A stretch of 40,268 bases of DNA from positions 1 through 40,268 of the forward strand of contig WGMR01000010.1 of assembly GCA_016124955.1 (NCBI GenBank), read 5' to 3'. Positions 1-8,086 of the stretch are shown piece after piece. Both the position numbers and the translations under genes were made by a program. Below the pieces are notes generated by a model. The model was not told the origin of the DNA. It saw nothing but the letters and a program-made list of their open reading frames with translations, and made no database searches. The stretch's first letter is position 1, and every line of letters begins with the position of its first letter. Source of the DNA: Alphaproteobacteria bacterium. Its GTDB lineage: Bacteria > Pseudomonadota > Alphaproteobacteria > UBA9219 > RFNS01.

Positions 1-64
1 GCGATTTTATGCTCGCTTGCTAGCCGGGGGCAGTGTGGCTACAACAACCGCCTTCCGGCCCCTC

Positions 65-140
65 GTCCCCTTCGTCTAGAGGCCCAGGACATCGCCCTCT
101 CACGGCGACAACACGGGTTCGAATCCCGTAGGGGACGCCA
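65..140 (+). tRNA. tRNA-Glu (anticodon CTC)
   Basis: A full cloverleaf can be folded. The acceptor stem GTCCCCT pairs with AGGGGAC, the anticodon stem TCGCC/GGCGA encloses loop CTCTCAC (anticodon CTC, reads GAG), and the T arm is ACGGG-TTCGAAT-CCCGT. The discriminator is G137 and CCA is encoded at 138-140. The stop codon of the convergent small gene begins at the next base. Confidence 0.97.
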
Positions 141-485
141 TCAATCGCCTTGAGTGAAATCGCGGATTACGCCCGCGCGACGCGGCCGCGATTTTACGGC
201 CTGAATAATAAGGGAGCCGCCAAGATAAACGGCGACGGGCGCCGTGAGCGTTATTGCGGTTACGACGAATCCGGTTGGATCCACAGACCAGCCGAGCGCG
301 CGCATGGCGCTCGGTACGGCATACTGCCGTATAATTCCCCCGCCCAGGACCTGGCTGTAATACGCGCCAATATCAATAAATGTTCCGGTCTCCGCCGCAA
401 CAGCGATGAAGGCCATGACGTTACTGAATGAAATATCATGCTTGCCCATGGCATTTGTGTTGCCGCTACCAAGAAATAGACTCAT
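141..485 (-). CDS. small protein of unknown family, paralogue A
   Basis: I do not recognise the family. The 114-residue product is clearly related to the product of 708..1097. Shared pattern: GxGNTxAM near the N-terminus, then ISFxN(V/I)MxF, ExGTxIDxGxYxS, GGG, VP and FVxTA. I chose the ATG at 485 because it aligns with the start of the paralogue and has GGAG at 492-495, six bases upstream. An in-frame ATG at 566 would add 27 residues with no counterpart in the paralogue. The region before the tail is hydrophobic (roughly residues 73-100), so membrane association is possible, and the tail is basic. The stop codon abuts the 3' end of tRNA-Glu. No function can be proposed. Confidence 0.72.
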   Translation of the reverse strand: MSLFLGSGNTNAMGKHDISFSNVMAFIAVAAETGTFIDIGAYYSQVLGGGIIRQYAVPSAMRALGWSVDPTGFVVTAITLTAPVAVYLGGSLIIQAVKSRPRRAGVIRDFTQGD

Positions 486-707
486 GAATGTCTCCGAATA
501 TGTATGAGACAAGAAAAGAACGATGAACCCTGCAATGTGAAATGTACGGGAATAATAATTTGCCATCGGCTTGAAAAAAACAAGAAGTGATGAAGCAAGA
601 ATATTGTTTATTATGATTTTTTGCAGCGCAACAAGTTAACCATGACACCGCGTTCATGCGTGAATGCTTTGACGATGGAAGCAAACGGCCTGTAAGCGGC
701 GGCGATA

Positions 708-1097
708 CTATGCGCCCGGGCCGCCTCGCGCGGCCGTTTTGCCTATGCGCATACTGCATAGCGCCTTGCGGATGGCCTTTGCCTTGTGCGGCGCATGCTT
801 GACTTCCTGCAATATAAAATCGTGGGGATATCGGCTGCCTTGCCCAAGCTCGACCGCTGTAATTACGAAGGATGAGGGAGCGTTTCTGTGCCCTTTGGGC
901 CAGCTTGCCAGCTGCGCGGTTTTGGGCACGACGAGCTTCCATGACGTGCCGCCGCCGAATTCGCTGGAACAATAGCCGCCGTTATCGATCAATGTACCTG
1001 CTTCGCGCGCGGCAGCCATGAAGCACATTATATTGGCGAACGAGATGCCGCGCTCGCTCATTGCGCGCGTATTGCCATCGCCCGTAATAATCGCCAT
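708..1097 (-). CDS. small protein of unknown family, paralogue B
   Basis: This 129-residue product is a tandem paralogue of the protein at 141..485, with the same GDGNTRAM start, ISFANIMCF, EAGTLIDNGGYCS, GGG and FVITA blocks in the same order. The ATG at 1097 has GGGGAA about ten bases upstream. The middle part is more hydrophilic than in paralogue A, and the C-terminal 20 residues are basic and unique. About 220 bases separate the two genes, enough for separate promoters. Such conservation between two copies argues that both ORFs are real, but no domain or catalytic motif is recognisable. Confidence 0.68.
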   Translation of the reverse strand: MAIITGDGNTRAMSERGISFANIMCFMAAAREAGTLIDNGGYCSSEFGGGTSWKLVVPKTAQLASWPKGHRNAPSSFVITAVELGQGSRYPHDFILQEVKHAPHKAKAIRKALCSMRIGKTAARGGPGA

Positions 1098-1222
1098 CGC
1101 GGTTCCCCGAGAAAAAATCAGTGGCGGCGCAAGAAAATAACTGGCGGGGTGAACCCCCTAATACGTACCTGCTATCTTTTATAATACATGATGGGGTATG
1201 GCAACGATTCTTGCCGTGCTTG

Positions 1223-2596
1223 TCACAAATGGCTGTTTAACAGGAAATGCGCACCGATTGCCGCAGCGTAGCCCAGCATGATCACCGGCGTCCACTTCAG
1301 GTGGCTGGAAAAAGTATAATAGCCGCGCGCGGTGCCCATCAGCGCGACGCCGGCCGCCGAACCAATGGAAAACAGGCTGCCGCCCACGCCGGTCGTCAGG
1401 GTGATCAGCAGCCATTGAAAATGCGGCATATCCGGATCCATGGTCAGCACGGCGAACATGACGGGGATGTTGTCGATCACGGCGGAGACGAGGCCGAGCA
1501 CAATGTTGGCCGCACTCGCGCCCCAACCCAGATACATGGTTTGCGAGGCCAGCTCCATGTAGCCGAGGAAAGAAAGGCCGCCGATACTGAAGATCACGCC
1601 AAAGAAGAACAGCAACGTATCCCATTCGGCGGATGCGACCAGTTCGAGCACGTCGAAATCCCTGTCTTTTGGTTTCGTCGTGCGCAGCACATAGGCCACC
1701 ATCATCAGCAGTGACAAGCCGACCATCATGCCGAGGAAAGGCGGCAACCCAAGCACCTGTTCAAAGCATACGGCGAGGGCGATGGTAAACAGGCCGAGAA
1801 AAATAATAAGACGCGCGCCGCGCTTGAGCGATATTTTTTCTTCCAGTTTGGCCGGCATGCTTCTCGGCACAAACACGCTCATGATTGCGGCGGGAACCAG
1901 AAAACAGGCAACCGAAGGCAGGAACAGTGCGAAGAATTCAAAGAAATCGACCTTGCCGGCCTGCCATACCATCAGGGTCGTGATATCGCCGAACGGGCTG
2001 AAGGCGCCGCCGGCATTGGCGGCGCAAACAACGTTGACGCAGGCAAGGGCGATAAATTTTTTATTCTGGGCGCCGACCGCCATGATGACGGCTCCGAGCA
2101 CCAGCGCGGTGGTGAGGTTGTCGGCGATGGGGGAAAGTATGAAGGCAAGTGTGCCCGTAACCCAGAAAAGCTGCCGCAGGTTCAGCCCCGAACGCACCAG
2201 TTTGGCGCGCAATACGGCAAAGACCTGTCTATCCTGTAACGCGCTTATATATGTCATGGCCGCGAGCAGGAAGAGCAACAAGCTACCGAATTCGTGCAAG
2301 CCATGAAAAACCGCTTCGTGCAGCGTGTGGTGATCGATGTTGTAGGAAGGCGCGATGAAGCCGATTGTGATCCAGATAATGCCTGTGCCCAGCATCACCG
2401 GCTTGGATTTCCGCAGATCGATCGCTTCTTCGAACAGCACCGCCGTGTAGGAAAGCAGAAAAACCGCGATACAGAACAGCCCCGCCCAATGGAACGGCGA
2501 AATGCCCATGGTGACGGCTTTCGCAGTTTCGGAGGCCATGGCTTCCGGTGAAGCCAGCAGCAAGAAAAACGCAAGCGCGGCGGATATTCGTTTCAT
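1223..2596 (-). CDS. nhaD: NhaD-type Na+/H+ antiporter
   Basis: The predicted 457-residue inner-membrane protein belongs to the NhaD branch of the ion transporter superfamily, which exchanges cytoplasmic Na+ or Li+ for protons. Evidence is an N-terminal signal-like helix (MKR then a hydrophobic run to about residue 20), many further hydrophobic segments, and the conserved SPIADNLTTAL and NAGGAFSPFGDITTLMVW stretches in the first half, which in this family form the ion path. A third diagnostic block, VIDNIPVMFA, lies near residue 370. I chose the ATG at 2596; an upstream in-frame ATG at 2662 would put 22 hydrophilic residues before the signal helix. The ribosome-binding site is weak. The gene is divergent from the lipoprotein gene. 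Confidence 0.9.
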   Translation of the reverse strand: MKRISAALAFFLLLASPEAMASETAKAVTMGISPFHWAGLFCIAVFLLSYTAVLFEEAIDLRKSKPVMLGTGIIWITIGFIAPSYNIDHHTLHEAVFHGLHEFGSLLLFLLAAMTYISALQDRQVFAVLRAKLVRSGLNLRQLFWVTGTLAFILSPIADNLTTALVLGAVIMAVGAQNKKFIALACVNVVCAANAGGAFSPFGDITTLMVWQAGKVDFFEFFALFLPSVACFLVPAAIMSVFVPRSMPAKLEEKISLKRGARLIIFLGLFTIALAVCFEQVLGLPPFLGMMVGLSLLMMVAYVLRTTKPKDRDFDVLELVASAEWDTLLFFFGVIFSIGGLSFLGYMELASQTMYLGWGASAANIVLGLVSAVIDNIPVMFAVLTMDPDMPHFQWLLITLTTGVGGSLFSIGSAAGVALMGTARGYYTFSSHLKWTPVIMLGYAAAIGAHFLLNSHL

Positions 2597-2676
2597 AGGC
2601 TCATGCAGGTTGATGTTAGGGGAAGAATTGACCAAACTGGCAGCTGATTCGAACTGTAACAAGAAAGAGCGGAATA

Positions 2677-2949
2677 ATGAAATTTATCGCCCTGGCACTT
2701 GTTGCTTTGCTTGCCGCTTGCGCGGGCGCGGATTCCATTGCCGTCGGCCGCACACCTGCGATGGCGACCGTTTGCCAATCATCGAACGACAGCTGGCAGG
2801 ATGTGCTGGATGTGGCGCAGGAGGAATGCGAACATTACGCCCGGTCCGCCCAGTTCCTTTCGCGCGACGGGGATTGCGCGACCGCGACAGGAGTTGGCGG
2901 CAGAGGCCTGAGCGGCACCGCCATCCATTTCAAATGTATCAGGAATTAG
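2677..2949 (+). CDS. small predicted lipoprotein
   Basis: The product has 90 residues. A short basic start and hydrophobic run end in lipobox L12-A13-A14-C15, so signal peptidase II cleavage and lipidation at C15 are expected. The mature part has four further cysteines (about residues 33, 50, 67 and 87), which could form two disulfides in the periplasm. I recognise no domain. The gene is divergent from nhaD, with about 80 bases between the two starts. Confidence 0.65.
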   Translation: MKFIALALVALLAACAGADSIAVGRTPAMATVCQSSNDSWQDVLDVAQEECEHYARSAQFLSRDGDCATATGVGGRGLSGTAIHFKCIRN

Positions 2950-3022
2950 CCGGTTTCGGGCATACTTGCCTCAACGGGGCCCGGATAGTATCAACATGCG
3001 GGTTCCAACATAGCCGAAACGC

Positions 3023-3226
3023 ATGAAAATGTTCCTCTGGGTCATTGTCGCCGTCATCGTTGCCGCCTTCGTGGCGTTTGCCGCCGCCAACGGCTGGCAC
3101 ATTGCGGGCGATGGCACGCCGGTTCGTGCCAACAAGATATTGAAGAAAAACCGGCTGGAGCAGGGCGGTTTCAATCCGCCCGGCGCGGACGATGCGGCGC
3201 CGGGCGATACGCAGGAAAAACCATGA
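3023..3226 (+). CDS. single-pass membrane small protein, first gene of sugar-nucleotide operon
   Basis: The 67-residue product has one transmembrane helix at about residues 4-22 and a short proline- and acid-rich tail. Its stop codon overlaps the start of the nucleotide-sugar dehydrogenase (ATGA at 3223-3226), so translation of the two is probably coupled. No family is recognised. The overlap and codon use support a real gene; a small inner-membrane protein tied to glycan synthesis is an inference from context only. Confidence 0.6.
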   Translation: MKMFLWVIVAVIVAAFVAFAAANGWHIAGDGTPVRANKILKKNRLEQGGFNPPGADDAAPGDTQEKP

Positions 3227-4503
3227 CCGAAAAAATCGCCATTATCGGCCTTGGCTATGTCGGGCTTCCGCTTGCCGTGGCGCTTGCGCGCGTGTTCGAC
3301 GACGTGATCGGCTTTGATATCGACCCGGCGCGCGTGAAGGCGCTGAAGGCGGGCAACGACTGGACCGACGAAGTTGACGGCAGCGATCTGAAGGGCAGCC
3401 GCATCATGCTGACGCATGACCCGGCCGCGCTGCGTGATTGCACCTTTTATATTGTCACGGTGCCGACCCCGATTGACGACGCCAAGCGGCCCGATCTTAC
3501 GCCCGTGCTCGGGGCATGCCGCACGATAGGCGAGGCGCTGGCGGGAAGCGCGCGTGGCGCGCAAAAACCCGTGATCGTGTTTGAATCGACCGTATGGCCC
3601 GGCCTGACGGAAGATATTTGCGGGCCCGAGATCGAAAAAATTTCGGGCCGCAAGCACGGCGCGGATTTTACGCTCGGTTATTCGCCCGAACGCATCAATC
3701 CGGGCGACAAACAGCACCGGCTGGAAACCATTACCAAGATCATCGCGGCGGAAGACGCCGAAAGCCTCGCGCGGCTTGAAGCCGTGTATGGCGGGATCAT
3801 TGCGGCTGGGCTGCACAAGGCGCAGAACATTCGCGTTGCCGAAGCCGCCAAGGTGCTTGAGAACACGCAGCGCGATCTGAATGTCGCGCTGATGAACGAG
3901 CTGGCGCTGATCTGCGACCGCTTGTCGATCCGCACCGCCGATGTTCTGGCGGCGGCGGGCACAAAATGGAATTTCATGAAATTCACGCCCGGCCTTGTGG
4001 GCGGTCATTGCATCGGCGTCGATCCCTATTACCTGACGACGCGCGCGGAAGAGCTTGGTTATCACCCCCAGGTCATTCTTGCCGGGCGACGCATCAACGA
4101 CAACATGCCGGTGTTCATCGCGCAGCGGATCGTGCAGCTTGTGGGCAAGAAAAAGGCCCGCATCGGCATTCTCGGGCTCACATTCAAGGAAAACGTGCAT
4201 GATCTGCGCAACAGCCGCGTGCCCGATATGGTGCATGCGCTCGCTCAGGCGGGCTGCGAGGTTATGGTGCACGACCCGATGGCGGATGCCGCGCAGGCCG
4301 TCCGCGAATACAAGCTCGAGCTGGCGGACAAGGCGGCGCTGACCGACCTTGATGCGCTCGTGCTGGCTGTGCCGCACCGGCAAGTGATGGCGGATACCGC
4401 CATGTGGCTCGGGCGCGTGCAGGCCGGCGGCGTGGTTGCCGATATCAAATCGGTGCTGGAACCCGCATCTATCCCCGCGCAATTACGTTACTGGAGCCTT
4501 TAG
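3223..4503 (+). CDS. nucleotide-sugar dehydrogenase (TviB/WbpO-like UDP-sugar 6-dehydrogenase)
   Basis: The enzyme would oxidise the C6 hydroxyl of a UDP-hexose or UDP-HexNAc to a uronic acid with two NAD+. The 426-residue length is normal for the family. The N-terminal Rossmann motif is GLGYVG (residues 9-14). The central dimer domain carries K210 and N214, and PGLVGGHCIGVDPYYL contains the catalytic C263. The C-terminal UDP-binding domain has GLTFKENVHDLRNS. The PGLVGGHCIGVDPYYL form is typical of the TviB/WbpO/WbpA branch rather than simple UDP-glucose dehydrogenases. The gene is followed after three bases by a UDP-glucuronate 4-epimerase-like gene, so a UDP-galacturonate-type product is likely. 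Glucose versus N-acetyl sugar specificity cannot be read from the sequence. Confidence 0.9.
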   Translation: MTEKIAIIGLGYVGLPLAVALARVFDDVIGFDIDPARVKALKAGNDWTDEVDGSDLKGSRIMLTHDPAALRDCTFYIVTVPTPIDDAKRPDLTPVLGACRTIGEALAGSARGAQKPVIVFESTVWPGLTEDICGPEIEKISGRKHGADFTLGYSPERINPGDKQHRLETITKIIAAEDAESLARLEAVYGGIIAAGLHKAQNIRVAEAAKVLENTQRDLNVALMNELALICDRLSIRTADVLAAAGTKWNFMKFTPGLVGGHCIGVDPYYLTTRAEELGYHPQVILAGRRINDNMPVFIAQRIVQLVGKKKARIGILGLTFKENVHDLRNSRVPDMVHALAQAGCEVMVHDPMADAAQAVREYKLELADKAALTDLDALVLAVPHRQVMADTAMWLGRVQAGGVVADIKSVLEPASIPAQLRYWSL

Positions 4504-4506
4504 CTC

Positions 4507-5472
4507 ATGGCGATCCTTGTCACCGGCGCGGCGGGCTTTATCGGCACCCATGTGTGCCATGCCTTGCTGGCGCGCGGGGACAAGGTCTTGGGTGTTGACA
4601 ATCTGAACGATTATTACGACGTGCAGCTTAAGCACGCGCGGCTCGGCCAGCTTGAAAGGCAAGCGGGTTTTGTGTTCGCCAAGATCGATATCGCCGACCG
4701 CGAAGCGATGGAAGCTTTCGGCCAGCGTTATGGTGATGCGATCGACGGCATTATTCATCTGGCGGCGCAAGCAGGCGTGCGTTATTCGGTGACGCACCCC
4801 TACGCCTATATCGAAGCCAATGTCATGGGGCATATGGTGATGCTTGAGCTGGCGCGGCATTTGCCCAAGCTGCGGCATCTTGTGTATGCCAGTTCGTCTT
4901 CCGTCTATGGCGGCAACAGCAAGGTTCCGTTCGCGGTCGGCGACCCGGCCGACAACCCGGTTTCGCTTTATGCCGCGACCAAGCGCGCGGACGAACTGTT
5001 CAGCCAGGCCTATCACCACCTGTTCAACATTCCCGTCACCGGCTTGCGCTTTTTCACGGTTTATGGCCCGTGGGGCCGCCCGGACATGGCCGCATATCTG
5101 TTCGCACGCGCCATGCTGGCGGGCGAACCGATCAAGGTTTTCAATCACGGCAAGATGAAGCGCGATTTTACCTATATCGATGATGCGGTGAAGGGTGTGC
5201 TGGCGGCTTATGATCGCGCGCCGCAAGGCCACAAGATTTATAATATCGGCAACGCGCATGCCGAAAACTTGATGGACTTTATCGCGCTGATGGAAGATGC
5301 GCTTGGGGTCAAGGCAAAGACGGATTTCCAGCCGATGCAGCCCGGCGACGTGGCCGAAACCTTCGCCGACATTGCCGAAAGCCGCCGCGACCTCGGTTTC
5401 ACGCCCAAAACCGCGATCAGCGAGGGCATTCCCCGCTTCGCGGCCTGGTACCGGGAATATCACAAGGTTTGA
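4507..5472 (+). CDS. NAD-dependent sugar-nucleotide epimerase (UDP-glucuronate 4-epimerase-like)
   Basis: This is an extended short-chain dehydrogenase of 321 residues. The cofactor loop GAAGFIG is at residues 7-13, the SSSSVYG block at about 129-135, and the catalytic Y155-x3-K159 follows. The RFFTVYGPWGRPDMA block after the active site is characteristic of UDP-glucuronate 4-epimerases (the LspL/Cap1J group). The gene starts three bases after the dehydrogenase stop, so the pair would convert a UDP-sugar to its uronate and invert C4, supplying a galacturonate-type donor for capsule or LPS. The stop codon abuts that of the convergent xth gene. Confidence 0.9.
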   Translation: MAILVTGAAGFIGTHVCHALLARGDKVLGVDNLNDYYDVQLKHARLGQLERQAGFVFAKIDIADREAMEAFGQRYGDAIDGIIHLAAQAGVRYSVTHPYAYIEANVMGHMVMLELARHLPKLRHLVYASSSSVYGGNSKVPFAVGDPADNPVSLYAATKRADELFSQAYHHLFNIPVTGLRFFTVYGPWGRPDMAAYLFARAMLAGEPIKVFNHGKMKRDFTYIDDAVKGVLAAYDRAPQGHKIYNIGNAHAENLMDFIALMEDALGVKAKTDFQPMQPGDVAETFADIAESRRDLGFTPKTAISEGIPRFAAWYREYHKV

Positions 5473-6258
5473 TCAAGCGAGATCAAGCATCACCGGCACG
5501 TGGTCGCTTGGTTGCTGCCAGCCGCGCGCTTCGCGCAATACGTGGATGCGCTTCATGCCGTCCGCCAGACCGGGCGTGACCCAGATGTGATCGAGCCGGC
5601 GGCCGCGATCGGATTTTTTCCAATCCTGCGCGCGGTAGCTCCACCACGAATAAAGCTTTTCTTCCGGCGGCACGAAGTGGCGCATGGCATCGACCCAGCC
5701 GTGTGATTTTTGCATATTTTCCAGCCGTTCGATCTCGGCCGGGGTATGGGAAACAATGCCGCGCATTTGTTTGTGCGACCAGACGTCATGCTCCTGCGGC
5801 GCGATATTCAGATCGCCAACCAGAATTTTTTGCACGGTCTTTTTCTGCTTCTTCCACCATGCCGCCTGCTGTTCCACGAACTGCAGCTTGTGGGCGAATT
5901 TGTCGTTGGCTTCCGGGTCGGGGATATCGCCGCCCGCGGGCACATAAACGCAATGCACTTCCGTGCCGCCGGGCAGTGTGGCCACGATATGCCGCCTGTC
6001 TTCCTTGCCGCACCAGTGCTTCGCGCCGGTTTTGCCGAGCGGCAGGCGCGAAAGTATGGCGACGCCGTTATAGCTTTTCATGCCGTGCACATGGCGGTGC
6101 TTGTAGCCTTTGGCCAGCAAGGGCGCGTGCGGGAAAGCATCGTCAACCACCTTGGTTTCCTGCAGGCAAATGACATCCGGCTTGTGTTCGTCGATCAGCC
6201 GCAGCAAAAGCGGCATACGAAGACGGACGGAATTGATGTTCCAAGTGCAGATGCGCAT
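5473..6258 (-). CDS. xth: exodeoxyribonuclease III
   Basis: This AP endonuclease/3'-exonuclease of base-excision repair has 261 residues. All expected catalytic blocks are visible: WNINS at residues 6-10, LQETK with metal-binding E34, GDLNIAP with D149 and N151, RLDHIW with D223, and the terminal SDHVP with D252-H253. The YVPAGGDIPDP form is common in alphaproteobacterial members. It lies on the same strand as the lolA- and ftsK-type genes; the three are neighbours in many alphaproteobacteria, but here a plus-strand gene (6427..7062) sits between xth and the lolA-like gene. Confidence 0.95.
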   Translation of the reverse strand: MRICTWNINSVRLRMPLLLRLIDEHKPDVICLQETKVVDDAFPHAPLLAKGYKHRHVHGMKSYNGVAILSRLPLGKTGAKHWCGKEDRRHIVATLPGGTEVHCVYVPAGGDIPDPEANDKFAHKLQFVEQQAAWWKKQKKTVQKILVGDLNIAPQEHDVWSHKQMRGIVSHTPAEIERLENMQKSHGWVDAMRHFVPPEEKLYSWWSYRAQDWKKSDRGRRLDHIWVTPGLADGMKRIHVLREARGWQQPSDHVPVMLDLA

Positions 6259-6426
6259 GATAGGAAAGGGCCATGGTTGTGGTTAACAGCAATTGCATAG
6301 CAGGTTCGGGCCGCCGTTTGAACGCGGTAATAGGGTTAATGGCAAGCCGGTTTTTGCGATGATTTTTGCTGCAATTTCTGCGGACCTGCTTTATAACGCC
6401 CGGCTATTGAGTAAGGAGAGATTACT

Positions 6427-7062
6427 GTGACAGACCATTACATTCCGTTCAGCCATCATTTTGCCCCCTACATTGCGGATGTTCGTCATCGCTTGATCAG
6501 CTTTCCATCCGGCCACAGGCGCGTGGCCTGTTTTTCTGTGCGGGTGGGTCCGCATAAGCTTCTGATGGGCGTTCCATATGCGGAAGCAAGTGGCGGGCGA
6601 TATGGGCAGATCAGCGTGCCCGAAGCCGCCGCCCGGTTTGGTTTAACGCTTGCGCCGGACGGCCGGACTGCCTGCCGCCTAACCGAGGTTGCCGAGGCCG
6701 ATGACAAGAAAATCGCTGCGCTTCGCAAAACCGTCAGCGAATTTGATTATGTGATGACCCGGCTTGAAAGCAAGGCCGCCAAACAAGGCGATCAGCTTGA
6801 ACGGCAAGCCACCCGTTTCAGAGACGATCTTCAGGCCGGCAACGGGGCCACCATGCTTGCTCACCTTGATACGCCCGGTATCGCCAACGCACACATAACG
6901 CCGGAGGAACGGCGGGCGGGGTTTACACTGGCCGCGCGCTATTGGTGCGGACAAGTCCAGATGAAAAGTGCGTCGCCTCAGCGGGTTAAAAGCTGCATGC
7001 GTGAACTGAAACGCGCGCAAGCCGGGCTTGCGGCAGTTCCGCAACCGAGGCAAGGCGGTTAA
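6427..7062 (+). CDS. hypothetical protein with central helical region
   Basis: The 211-residue product has no family I recognise. The start is GTG, supported by a strong AAGGAG at 6413-6418. The first 80 residues look globular, with a repeated aromatic/basic pattern. Residues about 90-140 are rich in charged residues and could form a helix or coiled coil. The C-terminal part is basic and has two cysteines. No signal peptide or membrane segment is visible, so it is probably cytoplasmic. It has its own upstream region, divergent from xth, and interrupts the xth-lolA-ftsK neighbourhood, which suggests a lineage-specific insertion. Confidence 0.7.
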   Translation: MTDHYIPFSHHFAPYIADVRHRLISFPSGHRRVACFSVRVGPHKLLMGVPYAEASGGRYGQISVPEAAARFGLTLAPDGRTACRLTEVAEADDKKIAALRKTVSEFDYVMTRLESKAAKQGDQLERQATRFRDDLQAGNGATMLAHLDTPGIANAHITPEERRAGFTLAARYWCGQVQMKSASPQRVKSCMRELKRAQAGLAAVPQPRQGG

Positions 7063-7069
7063 ACCGCGG

Positions 7070-7699
7070 TTACTGTAACTTTCCCGGCTTGCCGAAATTC
7101 GGCGGCCGGTAAACGAAGGTCCCGGATGGAAAATCGACCCCGCTGCGCAGATCTTGCAGCGCTACGGTGGTGACGCGGCCTTCCGCATCCTCAACCTTCC
7201 ATTGCCGCAACAGGAAGGGGCTTTCTTCGAACATCAAGGTCATTGCGCCTTGTTCCGGGTCATCGCTTTCCACCATGGTGATGGAAAGCGAAGAAGCCGT
7301 ACGCGTGACTTTTGTGACCGTAATATCGCCCGAAAACTTGATGTCGTCGCGCAATATGACGTTCGCGAGGCTGTAGCTGATGGGGATGCTGGTGTTTTGC
7401 TGCATCTCGCTATCCCACATATTCACGAAATCCCCGTCGGCAACGATGAAGTCCTGCGAAGGCGGATCGTACACGAGCCGCATTTTCCCGGGGCGGCTGA
7501 GCTTGAAGGTACCGGTTACGGTCGCGCCGCTATCGGCGATCTGCACGAAATTAGCGGAAAGCGTGCGCATGGCATCGAGCCAGCTTTCGGCCCGGGCAAT
7601 ATCCGCCTTGTCCGTATCCGAAAGCGGCGGCGCTTCGAACGCGAAGGCGGCGGCGGGGAAAAACAGGGTGAGGGCAAACAAACAACGCGCCAGTATCAT
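7070..7699 (-). CDS. lolA: LolA-like outer-membrane lipoprotein carrier
   Basis: The product is a periplasmic carrier that would take lipoproteins released by LolCDE to the outer membrane. It has a signal peptide (hydrophobic run ending FAFA at about residue 20) and the alpha-type LolA pattern: SANFVQ near the start, GTFKLSRPGKMRLVYDPP, then FIVADGDFVNMWD, and a C-terminal strand with LRSGVDFPSGTFVY. The length of about 209 residues is normal. An ATG at 7720 would add seven residues, and neither start has a good ribosome-binding site. The gene lies between ftsK and xth on the same strand, as is common in alphaproteobacteria. Confidence 0.85.
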   Translation of the reverse strand: MILARCLFALTLFFPAAAFAFEAPPLSDTDKADIARAESWLDAMRTLSANFVQIADSGATVTGTFKLSRPGKMRLVYDPPSQDFIVADGDFVNMWDSEMQQNTSIPISYSLANVILRDDIKFSGDITVTKVTRTASSLSITMVESDDPEQGAMTLMFEESPFLLRQWKVEDAEGRVTTVALQDLRSGVDFPSGTFVYRPPNFGKPGKLQ

Positions 7700-7741
7700 G
7701 GGTAATATATAGACGCCCATGATGGCGAAAGCTAGGCGAAG

Positions 7742-7942
7742 TTAGATTGTGTATGTTCTTGTGCGCCGGCCCGGATGTAACGCCAGAATTGTTCTGGAAG
7801 ATGGCCTTGAAGCAAAACTAACCAAGGAGCTTGCTTCGTCACCATGTTCCCCGCCCGGTTGCGTGATGTCCCAGTCAGGGCTGTCTTCATTGATGGGCCT
7901 CTCTGCTTCATTGTCGTTTGCGGGCGTGCCGGGACTTGCCAT
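7742..7942 (-). CDS. possible 66-residue protein
   Basis: This short ORF begins MASPGTPANDNEAER; small alphaproteobacterial proteins often begin with a similar disordered PANDN-type segment. GAAG lies about eight bases before the ATG. The first half is acidic and the last 15 residues are basic. No domain is visible. It lies in an otherwise empty 390-base gap between lolA and ftsK. A longer overlapping reading frame on the same strand has no such support. Confidence 0.4.
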   Translation of the reverse strand: MASPGTPANDNEAERPINEDSPDWDITQPGGEHGDEASSLVSFASRPSSRTILALHPGRRTRTYTI

Positions 7943-8031
7943 GTTGATATCTTCAATTGGTTTTTATTAATCCGTGAATGTTGGGTATGGTGCATAATAG
8001 TGGAATAAAATGTCAATTCATATCATTTTCA

Positions 8032-8061
8032 CGAAATAAAATTTTGTGCAACGCACAAAAT
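8032..8061 (-). terminator. terminator downstream of ftsK
   Basis: There is a perfect 9-bp inverted repeat: ATTTTGTGC at 8041-8049 and GCACAAAAT at 8053-8061, with a 3-base loop. On the minus strand the stem is followed by a T-rich stretch. It lies 25 bases past the ftsK stop codon. An operator role is possible but less likely from its position. Confidence 0.55.
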
Positions 8062-8086
8062 CTTCGTTAATTCACTTATAGCTCAA

